Below, piece by piece: positions 7,083-16,369 of a stretch of DNA of 19,163 nucleotides. This DNA is from Actinomycetes bacterium (GTDB lineage: Bacteria > Actinomycetota > Actinomycetes > Actinomycetales > Cellulomonadaceae): contig JAEWEJ010000124.1 of assembly GCA_023389455.1 (NCBI GenBank), positions 1 through 19,163 of the forward strand, given 5' to 3'. The notes below the pieces were generated by a model, which searched no databases, was not told where the DNA came from, and worked only from the letters and a program-made list of their open reading frames with translations. Positions within the stretch are counted from its first letter, which is position 1, and every line of letters begins with the position of its first letter. The position numbers and the translations under genes are program-made.

Positions 7083-8553
7083 ATGCGCGGTCCGGCGCGG
7101 CTCGCGGCGGTGGCGCTGGCCGCCGCCCTGGCGGCGTGCGCGGCACCCGACCGGACCCCGGGGCCGACGAGCAGCCCGACGGCACCAGCGCCGGTGACGT
7201 CGGCCGCAGCGAGCCTGCGCCCCGTCTACCACCACACGGTCCCGGACCACTGGATGAACGATCCCCAGCGCCCCCTCGTGCTCGACGGCACCACGCTCTA
7301 CTGGTACCTCTACGACCGCGGACTCCACGGCCGGCTACACGTTCGACGACCGGCACACCCACGCCCGCATGGGGTTCTTCTACCGCAAGGCCGGCGTGCC
7401 GGCCGAGGAGCGGCCCGCGAACGGCGGCTGGATCTACGGCGGCCACGTGTTCCCGGACGGCGCCGCGGGCCAGATCTTCGAGGACCAGTCGTTCTCGACG
7501 GTCACGGAGTGGTCCGGCTCGACCCGCATCATGGACGGCAACAAGCTGCGGATCTTCTACACCGCGGTCGCCTTCTACCGTGACGCGAACGAGAACGAGA
7601 TCCAGCCCGCGGACCCGCGCACCGTGCAGAGCGAGGGCCGCATCTTCGCCGACGAGAACGGCGTGTGGCTCACCGGCATGCGGGACCAGCACGAGCTGCT
7701 GGTGCCCGACGGCGAGTACTACCAGACCCGTGACCAGAACCCGTTCGTGAACTTCCGCGACCCGTTCACGTTCGAGGACCCGGCGAACCCGGGCGAGACG
7801 TCCATGGTCTTCGAGGGCAACACGGCCGGTGACCGGGGCGAGGTCCAGTGCACCGCGGAGGACCTCGGATACCGGGAGGGCGAGCCCCTCGCGGAGGACC
7901 TGGCGACCGTCCAGGCCTCGGGGGCGAACTTCCAGATGGCGAACGTCGGCCTGGCGGTCGCCGAGAACAAGGCCCTCACGCAGTGGCGGTACCTGCCACC
8001 GCTGCTGTCGGCCGACTGCGTGAACGACCAGACCGAGCGCCCGCAGATCCACATCAAGGGCTCGAAGTACTACCTGTTCACGATCAGCCACCGGCACACG
8101 TACGCGCGCGGCCCGGAGACGGACTCGCAGGACCCGAGGTTCTCCTACCTGGACGGCCCGGACGGCGTGTACGGCTTCGTCGGCAACGGGGTGCGGTCGG
8201 ACTTCCAGCCGCTCAACGAGGGCAGCGGGCTCGCGCTCGGCAACCCGACCAACCTCAACTTCGCGGGCGGTACACCCGCCGCGCCGGACGAGTTCCAGTC
8301 ACCCCGGGCGTTCCAGGCGTACTCGCACTACGTCATGCCGAACGGGCTGGTGGAGTCGTTCATCGACGCGATCGGCAACCCGGACGTGCGACGCGGCGGG
8401 ACGCTCGCGCCGACCGTGCGGCTCGACATCGCCGGCACGAGCGCGGTGGTCGACCGCTCGTACGGCGTGGACGGGCTCGGCGGCTACGGGGACATCCCCG
8501 CCAACAAGGCGCAGGACGTGCCCCCCGACCCCGACCCGCGTCCCCTGCCGTGA
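7083..8553 (+). pseudogene. Out-of-frame GH32::GH68 fructan enzyme chimera (lipoprotein signal and GH32 blade 1, then levansucrase body)
   Basis: The first frame (from ATG 7083, with GGAGGGAGG upstream) encodes a lipoprotein signal with lipobox LAAC (Cys19), a Pro/Thr/Ser linker, then RPVYHHTVPDHWMNDPQRPLVLDGT, the N-terminal signature of GH32 fructan hydrolases with the nucleophile Asp60 of NDP. After YWYLY (Tyr77, 7311-7313) the match jumps one nucleotide forward. From 7315 the new frame reads TADSTAGYTFDDRHTHARMGFFYRKAG and continues to 8553 as GH68 levansucrase of the Gluconacetobacter/Zymomonas type: YGGHVFPDG, EWSGSTR, the transition-state Asp of FRDPFTFEDP (7759-7761), the acid/base Glu of NDQTERPQ (8035-8037), YLFTISHRHT and GLGGYGDIPAN. 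The N-terminal part of GH68 carrying its own WD-W nucleophile is missing. The first frame without correction ends at 7583. An ATG at 7369 opens the GH68 frame but has no ribosome binding site and no nucleophile. GH32 and GH68 are both five-bladed propellers of clan GH-J, and the junction falls at an equivalent point after blade 1. It is probably a deletion or recombination product of two neighbouring genes. A one-base sequencing error is possible. Confidence 0.85.
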
Positions 8554-8565
8554 GGTGACGCACCG

Positions 8566-8602
8566 CGGGCGGGACCGGTCCCTCGGGGACCGGTCCCGCC
8601 CG
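8566..8602. terminator. Perfect 17-bp hairpin, putative bidirectional terminator
   Basis: The arms 8566-8582 and 8586-8602 are perfect inverted repeats of 17 bp with a 3-nt loop (TCG). The hairpin starts 12 bp after the stop of the GH32::GH68 remnant and lies about 76 bp beyond the convergent uvrA-like stop, so it can serve both directions. There is no U-tract, as is usual for actinobacterial terminators. It is the strongest hairpin I found in the window. Confidence 0.8.
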
Positions 8603-8678
8603 TTCGCGCCCACGTGCGGACGGGCCCGGGGAACGAGGTACCGCCCTGGCACCCGGTCGATCCCCCGAACCGGAGGGG

Positions 8679-11057
<2,379 letters not shown>

Positions 11058-11188
11058 CGGTCCTCCTCGGCGCGAACGGGGTGCTCAGCGTAGGGCGGCC
11101 CACCGACACCGGACGAGGGCGTCGCCTCGCCGCGGGACCTCACGCATGGCACGCTCCGGTGACGGGTCCCCCGGCGTGAGGAGAGCGC

Positions 11189-13330
11189 GTGCACGGATCG
11201 ACGGACGAGACGCACGCGCGGCCTGCCGACCCGCAGGCGCGCGCGTCCGTGCTCGACTCCGCCACGCAGGCGGCCCGACTGTCGCTGCTCGACTCCGCCG
11301 CGGAGGCTGCGGGCCTCGGCACGTTCGAGTGGAACCTGGTGACGGGTGCGCTGCACTGGGACGCCACGCTGCTGGAGGTCTTCGGCTACGACGCGGGGAC
11401 GTTCAGCGGCATGGTCGAGGCGTTCCACGCCCGGCTGCACCCGGCCGACGCCGGCGGCGTCGAGGCCGCGATCGACAACGCGATCGCCGCGTGCGGCCTG
11501 TACGAGGCCGAGTTCCGCGTGGTCCGTCCGGACGGGACCGTGCGGTGGCTGTCGGCCCGGGGCAGGGCGCTGGCCGGCCCGTCGGGCCGCGCCGAGCACC
11601 TCATCGGCGTCTCCACGGACACCACCGCCCTGCGCGAGCGCGACCTGCACGTCCAGCAGATCCTCGAGGACATGTCGACCGGCTACTTCTGGCTGGACGA
11701 CGGGTGGCGGTTCGGGTACGTCAACGCCGAGGCCGAGCTGATCCTGGCGCGCACGCGCGCCGACCTGCTGGGCGGCGTCATCTGGGAGCTCTTCCCGGCG
11801 GCGCTGGGCACGGCGTTCGAGGAGCACTACCGCGCGGCGCTGCGCACGGGTGAGGCCCAGGTGTTCGACGCCTACTACCCGGCGCCGCTCGACGCCTGGT
11901 ACGAGGTGCGTGCCGCCCCCGAGCGCGGCGGCGTGGCGGTGTACTTCACCGACGTGACGGAGCGGCGGCAGGCGCTGGAGCTGGCGGAGCAGGGCCGCGC
12001 CCGCTCGGACATGCTGGCCCGGGTCGCCGGTGTGCTCGCGGACGCGGTCGACCCGGTGCAGGCGCTCGACGCCGTGCTGCCCCACCTCGTCCCGGACGTC
12101 GCGGACTTCGCCATCGCGAGCCTGCTGGACGAGGGGTCGGGCCCGTGGCGCAGCCTCCTGCACGACGTGGCGGCGCTGCACGCCGACCGCGCGCGGCAGC
12201 CGCTCCTCGACGAGTACCGGTCGCAGCGCGTCCCGGCCCTGGCGCGCACCTCCCTGGTGGCCGAGGCGCTCACCACCGCGCGGCCGGTGATGCGCTTCGG
12301 TGCACCCTCGCTGGAGGACATCGTGGCGGCCGGCCCGGTGCGCGACCTGCTGGCGCGGCTGGCACCCGAGACGCTCATGGTCATCCCGCTGCGGGGCCGG
12401 GGCCGCACCCGCGGCATCGTGACGCTGGCTCGCGGCGCCGACCGCGAGGGCTTCACGGAGGCCGACGTCACCGCGCTGCGGGACGTGACCGCGCAGATGG
12501 GCCTCGCGCTCGACAACGCGCACCTGCACGCCGCGCGTCGTGACCTGACGGAGGAGCTGCAGCACAGCCTGCTCACCGCCCTGCCCGAGCGGGACGACCT
12601 GCAGCTCGCGGCGCGGTACGTCCCGGCGACGACCGGGGCGCAGATCGGGGGCGACTGGTACGACGCCTTCGTGCTGCGCGACGGCTGCACGTGCCTCGTG
12701 ATCGGCGACGTCACGGGGCACGACCTGCAGGCCGCGGTGCGGATGGCGCAGATCCGCAACGTGCTGCGCGGGGGCGCGCACGCGGTCGTCCAGCCGCCCG
12801 CGGCGATCCTGTCCGCGTTCGACTGGGCGGCGCAGGACCTGGCCATCGGCGGCATGTGCACCGCGGTCCTCGCACGCATCGAGCAGCCCCCCGAGGCGGC
12901 GGAGCGGGACGTCCGCGTCCTGCGCTGGTCGAACGCCGGCCACCTGCCACCGCTGCTGCTGCACCCCGACGGGCGCGCCGAGCTGCTGACGCGCCCCCAC
13001 GACCTCCTGCTCGGGCTCCAGCGCCGCACGGTACGGCGCGACCACACGCAGGAGATCACCCCCGGTGCGACGGTGCTGCTGTACACCGACGGGCTCGTCG
13101 AGCACCGCGGGGAGCGGCTCGCCGCCGGCCTGGAGCGGCTGCGCACGAGCGCCGAGCGGCTGGCGCACCTGGGGCTGGAGGACCTGTGCGACGCCCTCGT
13201 CGACGACCTCGCGCCGGCCGGCGACGACGACGTGGCGCTGCTGGCCGTGCGCGCGTTCCCGCGCGGCACGCCGCTGCCGCCGCGCGCCGGGCCGGAGCGG
13301 GTGTTCCGCGCCCACCCCCGGTCGGCGTGA
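11189..13330 (+). CDS. PAS-PAS-GAF-PP2C (SpoIIE/RsbU-type) serine phosphatase
   Basis: A 713-residue cytoplasmic signalling protein. PAS domain 1 covers about 35-150 (GTFEWNLVTGALHWDATLLEVFGY, then EFRVVRPDGTVRWLSARG), PAS 2 about 155-262 (TGYFWLDDGWRFGYVNAEAE to YFTDVTERR), GAF about 270-445, and a metal-dependent PP2C/SpoIIE phosphatase about 470-690. Metal-binding aspartates are Asp489 (GGDWYD), Asp507 (GDVTGHD), Asp634 (YTDGLVE) and the 679-681 cluster (GDDDVALL); NAGHLPP is also present. This matches RsbU-type phosphatases that dephosphorylate anti-sigma-factor antagonists after sensing a signal through PAS/GAF. There is no membrane segment and no HATPase domain. No RsbV/W-like partner is adjacent, so the target lies elsewhere. 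The GTG start has GAGGAGAGC upstream. The next gene begins 100 bp later with its own promoter. Confidence 0.93.
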   Translation: MHGSTDETHARPADPQARASVLDSATQAARLSLLDSAAEAAGLGTFEWNLVTGALHWDATLLEVFGYDAGTFSGMVEAFHARLHPADAGGVEAAIDNAIAACGLYEAEFRVVRPDGTVRWLSARGRALAGPSGRAEHLIGVSTDTTALRERDLHVQQILEDMSTGYFWLDDGWRFGYVNAEAELILARTRADLLGGVIWELFPAALGTAFEEHYRAALRTGEAQVFDAYYPAPLDAWYEVRAAPERGGVAVYFTDVTERRQALELAEQGRARSDMLARVAGVLADAVDPVQALDAVLPHLVPDVADFAIASLLDEGSGPWRSLLHDVAALHADRARQPLLDEYRSQRVPALARTSLVAEALTTARPVMRFGAPSLEDIVAAGPVRDLLARLAPETLMVIPLRGRGRTRGIVTLARGADREGFTEADVTALRDVTAQMGLALDNAHLHAARRDLTEELQHSLLTALPERDDLQLAARYVPATTGAQIGGDWYDAFVLRDGCTCLVIGDVTGHDLQAAVRMAQIRNVLRGGAHAVVQPPAAILSAFDWAAQDLAIGGMCTAVLARIEQPPEAAERDVRVLRWSNAGHLPPLLLHPDGRAELLTRPHDLLLGLQRRTVRRDHTQEITPGATVLLYTDGLVEHRGERLAAGLERLRTSAERLAHLGLEDLCDALVDDLAPAGDDDVALLAVRAFPRGTPLPPRAGPERVFRAHPRSA

Positions 13331-13363
13331 CGCCGCGGCGCCGTCGCCCGTCCTCCCGGTCGG

Positions 13364-13392
13364 TTGACGGTTGAACTGATCGCGCCTAGCAT
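13364..13392 (+). promoter_or_regulatory. Sigma-70-type promoter for the VOC gene
   Basis: TTGACG (13364-13369) and TAGCAT (13387-13392) are separated by exactly 17 bp and resemble consensus -35 and -10 hexamers. This is the clearest housekeeping-type promoter in the window. It lies just after the phosphatase gene and about 40 bp before the VOC start codon. The local base composition is noticeably more AT-rich than its surroundings. Confidence 0.7.
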
Positions 13393-13393
13393 C

Positions 13394-13409
13394 AGTTGTT
13401 CCCACAACT
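13394..13409. promoter_or_regulatory. Operator-like palindrome over the VOC transcription start
   Basis: AGTTGT (13394-13399) and ACAACT (13404-13409) form a perfect 6-bp inverted repeat around TCCC. It begins one base after the -10 box, so it would cover the transcription start, where a bound protein would repress. Its form suits a MarR- or TetR-type dimer. It differs from the palindrome at the ohr promoter, so the nearby TetR protein is not an obvious ligand. Confidence 0.55.
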
Positions 13410-13429
13410 TTTGCTGTCTGGAGCTGACG

Positions 13430-14359
13430 ATGCCCACGACCACGCCGCAGAGGCCCGCCGACGAGCGCGTGCTCGCACCGACCACGTCGATGGACGCGGT
13501 GACGCTGCACGTCGGCGACCTCGAGGGGATGACGTCGTACTACGCGAACGCCATCGCGATGGAGCCGCTCGAGGAGCGCAGCCGCGGGGACCAGGTCCAC
13601 CGCGTGCTGGGGCGCGGGACCACGCCGATGCTGCGCCTCGTCCACACCCCCGGGCTGCCGGCGGTCGACCCTCGGCAGGCCGGCCTGTTCCACACCGCCT
13701 TCCTCTTCGACGACGCGACGAGCCTGTCCGCCACCGTCTACCGCGCCGCGCAGGACCCGCGCAGCCGGTTCGTCGGGTCCAGCGACCACCTGGTGTCCGA
13801 GGCCTTCTACTTCACGGACCCCGAGGGCAACGGCATCGAGCTCTACACCGACCGAGACCGTGACCTGTGGCTGCACCGCGACGGCAACCTCGTCATGGGG
13901 ACCGAGCACCTCGACCCGAACGCCTACCTGCGCACCCACCTCACGCAGGAGGCCGTCGACGCCGGGCCCGCGCTCGCCGGGCGCGTCGGGCACGTGCACC
14001 TGCAGGTCGGCGACATCGCCACCGCCGAGACCTTCTACCTGGACGCCCTCGGCTTCGAGGCGACCGTGCGCGGCTACCCCGGCGCGCTGTTCGCGTCCGC
14101 CGGCGGGTACCACCACCACGTCGCGATGAACACCTGGAACAGCCGGGGCGCCGGCCCGCGCGCCTCGACGCTCGGGCTGGGCGACGTCGCGGTGACGGTG
14201 CCGGGGCGCGAGGACCTCGACGCGCTGACGGCTCGGCTGCGGGCGCGCGGCCTGCAGTTCGCCGACGACGGCCGGTCCGTCACCGTGCGCGACCCGTGGG
14301 ACACCCGCGTGACGGTCAGCATGCCGGGGACGACGACGCAGGACCTGCTCGCACGCTGA
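13430..14359 (+). CDS. Two-domain VOC (glyoxalase/CatE-like dioxygenase) protein
   Basis: A 309-residue vicinal-oxygen-chelate protein with two modules. The N-terminal one (about 20-145) holds candidate metal ligands His27 (TLHVGD), His88 (GLFHTAF) and Glu137 (GNGIELYTDR). The C-terminal one (about 185-298) contains GHVHLQVGD (His188/His190), a His-rich GGYHHHVAMNTW (228-230) and RDPWDTRVTV. The pattern and length match CatE-like, catechol-2,3-dioxygenase-related proteins of Bacillus and actinobacteria, often induced by quinones or catechols. The substrate is inferred only from family. The ATG at 13430 is chosen because the promoter and palindrome lie just upstream; CTGGAG is a modest ribosome binding site. 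It converges on the TetR gene with 54 bp between stops. The neighbouring ohr gene suggests a shared electrophile or oxidant-response theme. Confidence 0.88.
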   Translation: MPTTTPQRPADERVLAPTTSMDAVTLHVGDLEGMTSYYANAIAMEPLEERSRGDQVHRVLGRGTTPMLRLVHTPGLPAVDPRQAGLFHTAFLFDDATSLSATVYRAAQDPRSRFVGSSDHLVSEAFYFTDPEGNGIELYTDRDRDLWLHRDGNLVMGTEHLDPNAYLRTHLTQEAVDAGPALAGRVGHVHLQVGDIATAETFYLDALGFEATVRGYPGALFASAGGYHHHVAMNTWNSRGAGPRASTLGLGDVAVTVPGREDLDALTARLRARGLQFADDGRSVTVRDPWDTRVTVSMPGTTTQDLLAR

Positions 14360-14413
14360 GCCCCCGCGCGGTCGCACGGTCGCACCGCCCCACGACGGGC
14401 GGCGCGACCCGCG

Positions 14414-15046
14414 TCAGCGCACCCGCACCAGCTCGTCGACGGCGTCGTGCAGCGTCACCCGGGCGGCCTGGGCGTCGTCGAGGTAGCCACTGACCATCGC
14501 GCCGTCGCGCAGCGCCATCCACCGGCGCCCACCCTCCTGGGCGTCGGGGTGGCCGGCACGCCGCAGCGCCTGCGTCGCGACACCCTGCAGCCAGTCGCGG
14601 TGCTCGCGCACGACGCGCCGCACGGGGCTGGCCGGGTCGGGGAACTCGGCGGCCGCGTTGATGAACGGGCACCCGCGGAAGCCGGGACGGCACAGCTGGT
14701 CCGCCACCTGCAGCGTCATGCCGGTGAGCCACTCGCCGGCGGCGCCGGGATCCTGCGGGACCTCACCGACGGCCTCGCGCACGGCCCGGTCCGCCGCCTG
14801 GAGGTACGCGACGACCAACGCCTCCTTGCCCGGGAAGTGCCGGTAGAACGTGGCGCGCGTGATCCCCGCCTCGGTGATGACGCGGTCGACGCCGACCGCG
14901 TGGACGCCGTCGGCGTAGAAGAGGTCGGACGCGGTGCGCAGCAGGCGGGCGCGTGCGGCGGACGGGCCACGCGTCGGTCGCGCGTCCGCGGGTCCGGCCG
15001 GCGCCACGGGCCGGGAGGCGGACGGCGCGGCGGGAACGGTTGACAT
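14414..15046 (-). CDS. TetR-family transcriptional regulator, divergent from ohr
   Basis: A 210-residue repressor-type protein. A disordered Pro/Ala-rich leader (1-28) precedes the DNA-binding domain (about 30-78): ARLLRTASDLFYADGVHAVGVDRVITEAGITRATFYRHFPGKEALV, with the recognition helix near ITRATFYRHF. The ligand domain carries LCRPGFRGCPFINAAAEFPD, a conserved block in one TetR subfamily, with Cys119 and Cys125 six residues apart. The ATG at 15046 has CTGGAGGG upstream. It is divergently transcribed from ohr with 66 bp between start codons, and a palindrome lies in that gap, so regulation of itself and ohr is the natural prediction. Ohr genes are more usually controlled by the MarR-type OhrR, which makes the pairing notable. 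Confidence 0.9.
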   Translation of the reverse strand: MSTVPAAPSASRPVAPAGPADARPTRGPSAARARLLRTASDLFYADGVHAVGVDRVITEAGITRATFYRHFPGKEALVVAYLQAADRAVREAVGEVPQDPGAAGEWLTGMTLQVADQLCRPGFRGCPFINAAAEFPDPASPVRRVVREHRDWLQGVATQALRRAGHPDAQEGGRRWMALRDGAMVSGYLDDAQAARVTLHDAVDELVRVR

Positions 15047-15081
15047 CCGGCCCTCCAGGGGGTGAGGTGGACGACGTAAAG

Positions 15082-15095
15082 AGAACGAACGTTCT
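15082..15095. promoter_or_regulatory. Palindromic operator candidate between tetR and ohr
   Basis: AGAACG (15082-15087) and CGTTCT (15090-15095) are a perfect 6-bp inverted repeat around AA, lying in the 66-bp divergent gap, 17 bp before the ohr ATG. Short palindromes of this kind in a divergent tetR promoter region are typical TetR operators. The surrounding stretch 15076-15100 is unusually AT-rich for this genome, as expected of promoter DNA. Confidence 0.65.
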
Positions 15096-15112
15096 ATCTA
15101 GGAGGTTACCCC

Positions 15113-15535
15113 ATGGCTGCCGTCTACACCGCCGTCGCCACGGCCACCGGCGAGGGCCGCGAGGGCCACACCCGCAGCTCCGACGGGCTCGTCGACGTCG
15201 ACCTGGCCGTCCCGCGCGAGATGGGCGGCCCGGGCGGGGCGACCAACCCCGAGCAGCTGTTCGCCGCCGGCTACGCCGCCTGCTTCCACAGCGCGCTGAA
15301 GAGCGTGGCCCGGCGCGACGGCGTGACGTTCACCGACTCCGCCGTCACGGCCGAGGTCGGCATCGGCCCGAACGACGCCGGCGGCTTCGGGCTCGAGATC
15401 ACGCTGCACGTCGAGCTCGGCGGGGTCGACCAGGCCACCGCGGAGAAGCTCGTCGAGGCCGCGCACCAGGTCTGCCCGTACTCCAACGCGACCCGCGGCA
15501 ACGTCCCCGTCACGCTCGAGGTCGTCACCGCCTGA
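15113..15535 (+). CDS. ohr: Organic hydroperoxide resistance protein (Ohr/OsmC family)
   Basis: A 140-residue cytoplasmic thiol peroxidase that reduces organic and fatty-acid hydroperoxides. The two redox cysteines are Cys57 in NPEQLFAAGYAACFHSAL and Cys121 in QVCPYSNATRGNV, with Glu47 and Arg16 placed where the Ohr active-site salt bridge is expected. VCPYSNATRGN distinguishes Ohr from OsmC proper. It is full length for the family. AGGAGG lies 7 nt upstream of the ATG. The divergent TetR gene and the palindrome in between suggest control by TetR rather than OhrR. Transcription runs into the tandem-repeat block starting at the first base after the stop codon. Confidence 0.96.
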   Translation: MAAVYTAVATATGEGREGHTRSSDGLVDVDLAVPREMGGPGGATNPEQLFAAGYAACFHSALKSVARRDGVTFTDSAVTAEVGIGPNDAGGFGLEITLHVELGGVDQATAEKLVEAAHQVCPYSNATRGNVPVTLEVVTA

Positions 15536-15649
15536 CACGAGTGTCCGGCCGGCACGGGTGTCCGGTTGGCACGGTGTGCGGCCGGCACGGTGTCCGGCTG
15601 CCACGGTGTCCGGCTGCCACGGTGTGCGGCCGGCACGGTGTGCGGCCGG
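15536..15649. repeat. Tandem array of seven 16-17 bp units between ohr and the Fur-family gene
   Basis: Seven head-to-tail units begin right after the ohr stop: two of 17 bp (15536-15552, 15553-15569) and five of 16 bp (15570-15585, 15586-15601, 15602-15617, 15618-15633, 15634-15649). The consensus is CACGGTGTSCGGCYGS. Two sub-types are seen, TGCGGCCGG (units 3, 6, 7) and TCCGGCTGC (units 4, 5). GTGCGGCCGGCAC across unit boundaries can fold into a small stem. There are no spacers, so this is not CRISPR. It lies between convergent genes and may act in termination or be a variable-number repeat. Confidence 0.9.
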
Positions 15650-15701
15650 CGCCGAGCACGCCAGACACGGAACGCGCTCTGCCCCGGGTGCGGCCGTGCG
15701 C

Positions 15702-16181
15702 TCAGCCCCCGGTCGCGCCCCGGCCGGACTCCCCCGGCCGGCCGGCGGCGCCGGTGCACGCCGTGCACAGCCCCGAGAGCGCGACGTGAGCCGGCTCGAC
15801 CGTGAACCCGTCGCGGCGCGCGACGGCGGCGACGACGTCGTCGAGCAGGTCGGCCGGCAGGTCCTGGACGGCACCGCAGCCACGGCACTCGGCGTGCAGG
15901 TGCTCGCGCTCCCCGCGGGTCAGGTGGTACGCCGTGCCGGTGCGCCGCACGTGCACGTGCTGGACCACCCCGAGGTCCGCGAGCGCGTCGAGGGTCCGGT
16001 AGACGGTGGCGCGGTGGACGCTCGGGTCCAGCGCGGCGGCGCGCCCGAGGATCTCCTCCGCACCGAGGTGCCCGCCGTCGTCCGCGAGGACGGTCAGGAC
16101 GGCCCGCCGGGCCCGCGTCATGCGCGCGCCGCGCGACCGCAGCAGGGTGCCGACCTCCTCGATGGTGGCCTCGCTCGTCAT
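15702..16181 (-). CDS. Fur-family metalloregulator, possibly Nur-like (nickel)
   Basis: A 159-residue dimeric metal-dependent repressor. The winged-helix domain covers about 8-85 (RMTRARRAVLTVLADD, then SVHRATVYRTLDALADLGVV) and the dimer/metal domain about 86-145. Two CxxC pairs (Cys99/Cys102 and Cys139/Cys142) form the usual structural zinc site. QHVHV gives His75-X-His77 at the position where Streptomyces Nur has its nickel-site His70 and His72 (from memory of that protein), and His132 matches Nur His126. His94 and His96 belong to the other metal site. With a NiCoT gene divergent to it, a nickel sensor is the best guess; Zur or Fur remain possible. GAGGGG lies about 10 nt upstream of the ATG at 16181. 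The C-terminal 15 residues are Gly/Arg-rich. Confidence 0.9.
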   Translation of the reverse strand: MTSEATIEEVGTLLRSRGARMTRARRAVLTVLADDGGHLGAEEILGRAAALDPSVHRATVYRTLDALADLGVVQHVHVRRTGTAYHLTRGEREHLHAECRGCGAVQDLPADLLDDVVAAVARRDGFTVEPAHVALSGLCTACTGAAGRPGESGRGATGG

Positions 16182-16238
16182 CGCCCAGACCCCTCACGGC
16201 CGTCGTCACGATCGAGGGCGGGCGCCGCCCGGTTCGTG

Positions 16239-16252
16239 GTGGTTCCACTCTA
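16239..16252 (-). promoter_or_regulatory. Palindrome and -10-like box upstream of the Fur-family gene
   Basis: GTGG-TT-CCAC (16239-16248) is a short perfect palindrome that overlaps TAGAGT (16252-16247 on the minus strand), a possible -10 box for the Fur-family gene that starts at 16181. It could be an autoregulatory site. A 4-bp-arm palindrome is weak evidence on its own. Confidence 0.3.
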
Positions 16253-16277
16253 GGGCGCCCGGTCCGCGCGGCGCTCC

Positions 16278-16298
16278 GGTCGTGGTGCAGTCACGACC
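16278..16298. promoter_or_regulatory. 21-bp inverted repeat upstream of the nickel/cobalt transporter, operator candidate
   Basis: GGTCGTG (16278-16284) and CACGACC (16292-16298) are perfect 7-bp arms around a 7-nt spacer. TAGCGT (16308-16313), a TAnnnT-type -10 box, lies downstream so that the palindrome covers the expected -35 region and a bound repressor would block transcription. It does not match the Streptomyces Nur box pattern I recall (TTGCAA half-sites), so assignment to the adjacent Fur-family protein is positional only. Confidence 0.5.
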
Positions 16299-16369
16299 AG
16301 GTCGCAGTAGCGTGATCGACAGCGCGAGCACCCGATGCCCTCGGGGGCCACGTATCCGGGGGGAGCGCC

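Noticed and set aside
7083..7583. The first frame of the fructan locus as a separate small lipoprotein gene
   Set aside because: After position 7314 this frame is an out-of-frame translation of GH68 sequence with no homology of its own, so only the first 77 residues are meaningful.
15040..15045. Perfect TTGACA as a -35 box for ohr
   Set aside because: It lies across the tetR start codon and has no -10 match 16-19 bp downstream. The AT-rich promoter-like DNA is about 30 bp further on.
15536..15649. CRISPR array
   Set aside because: Units are contiguous and nearly identical with no spacers, and no cas genes are present.
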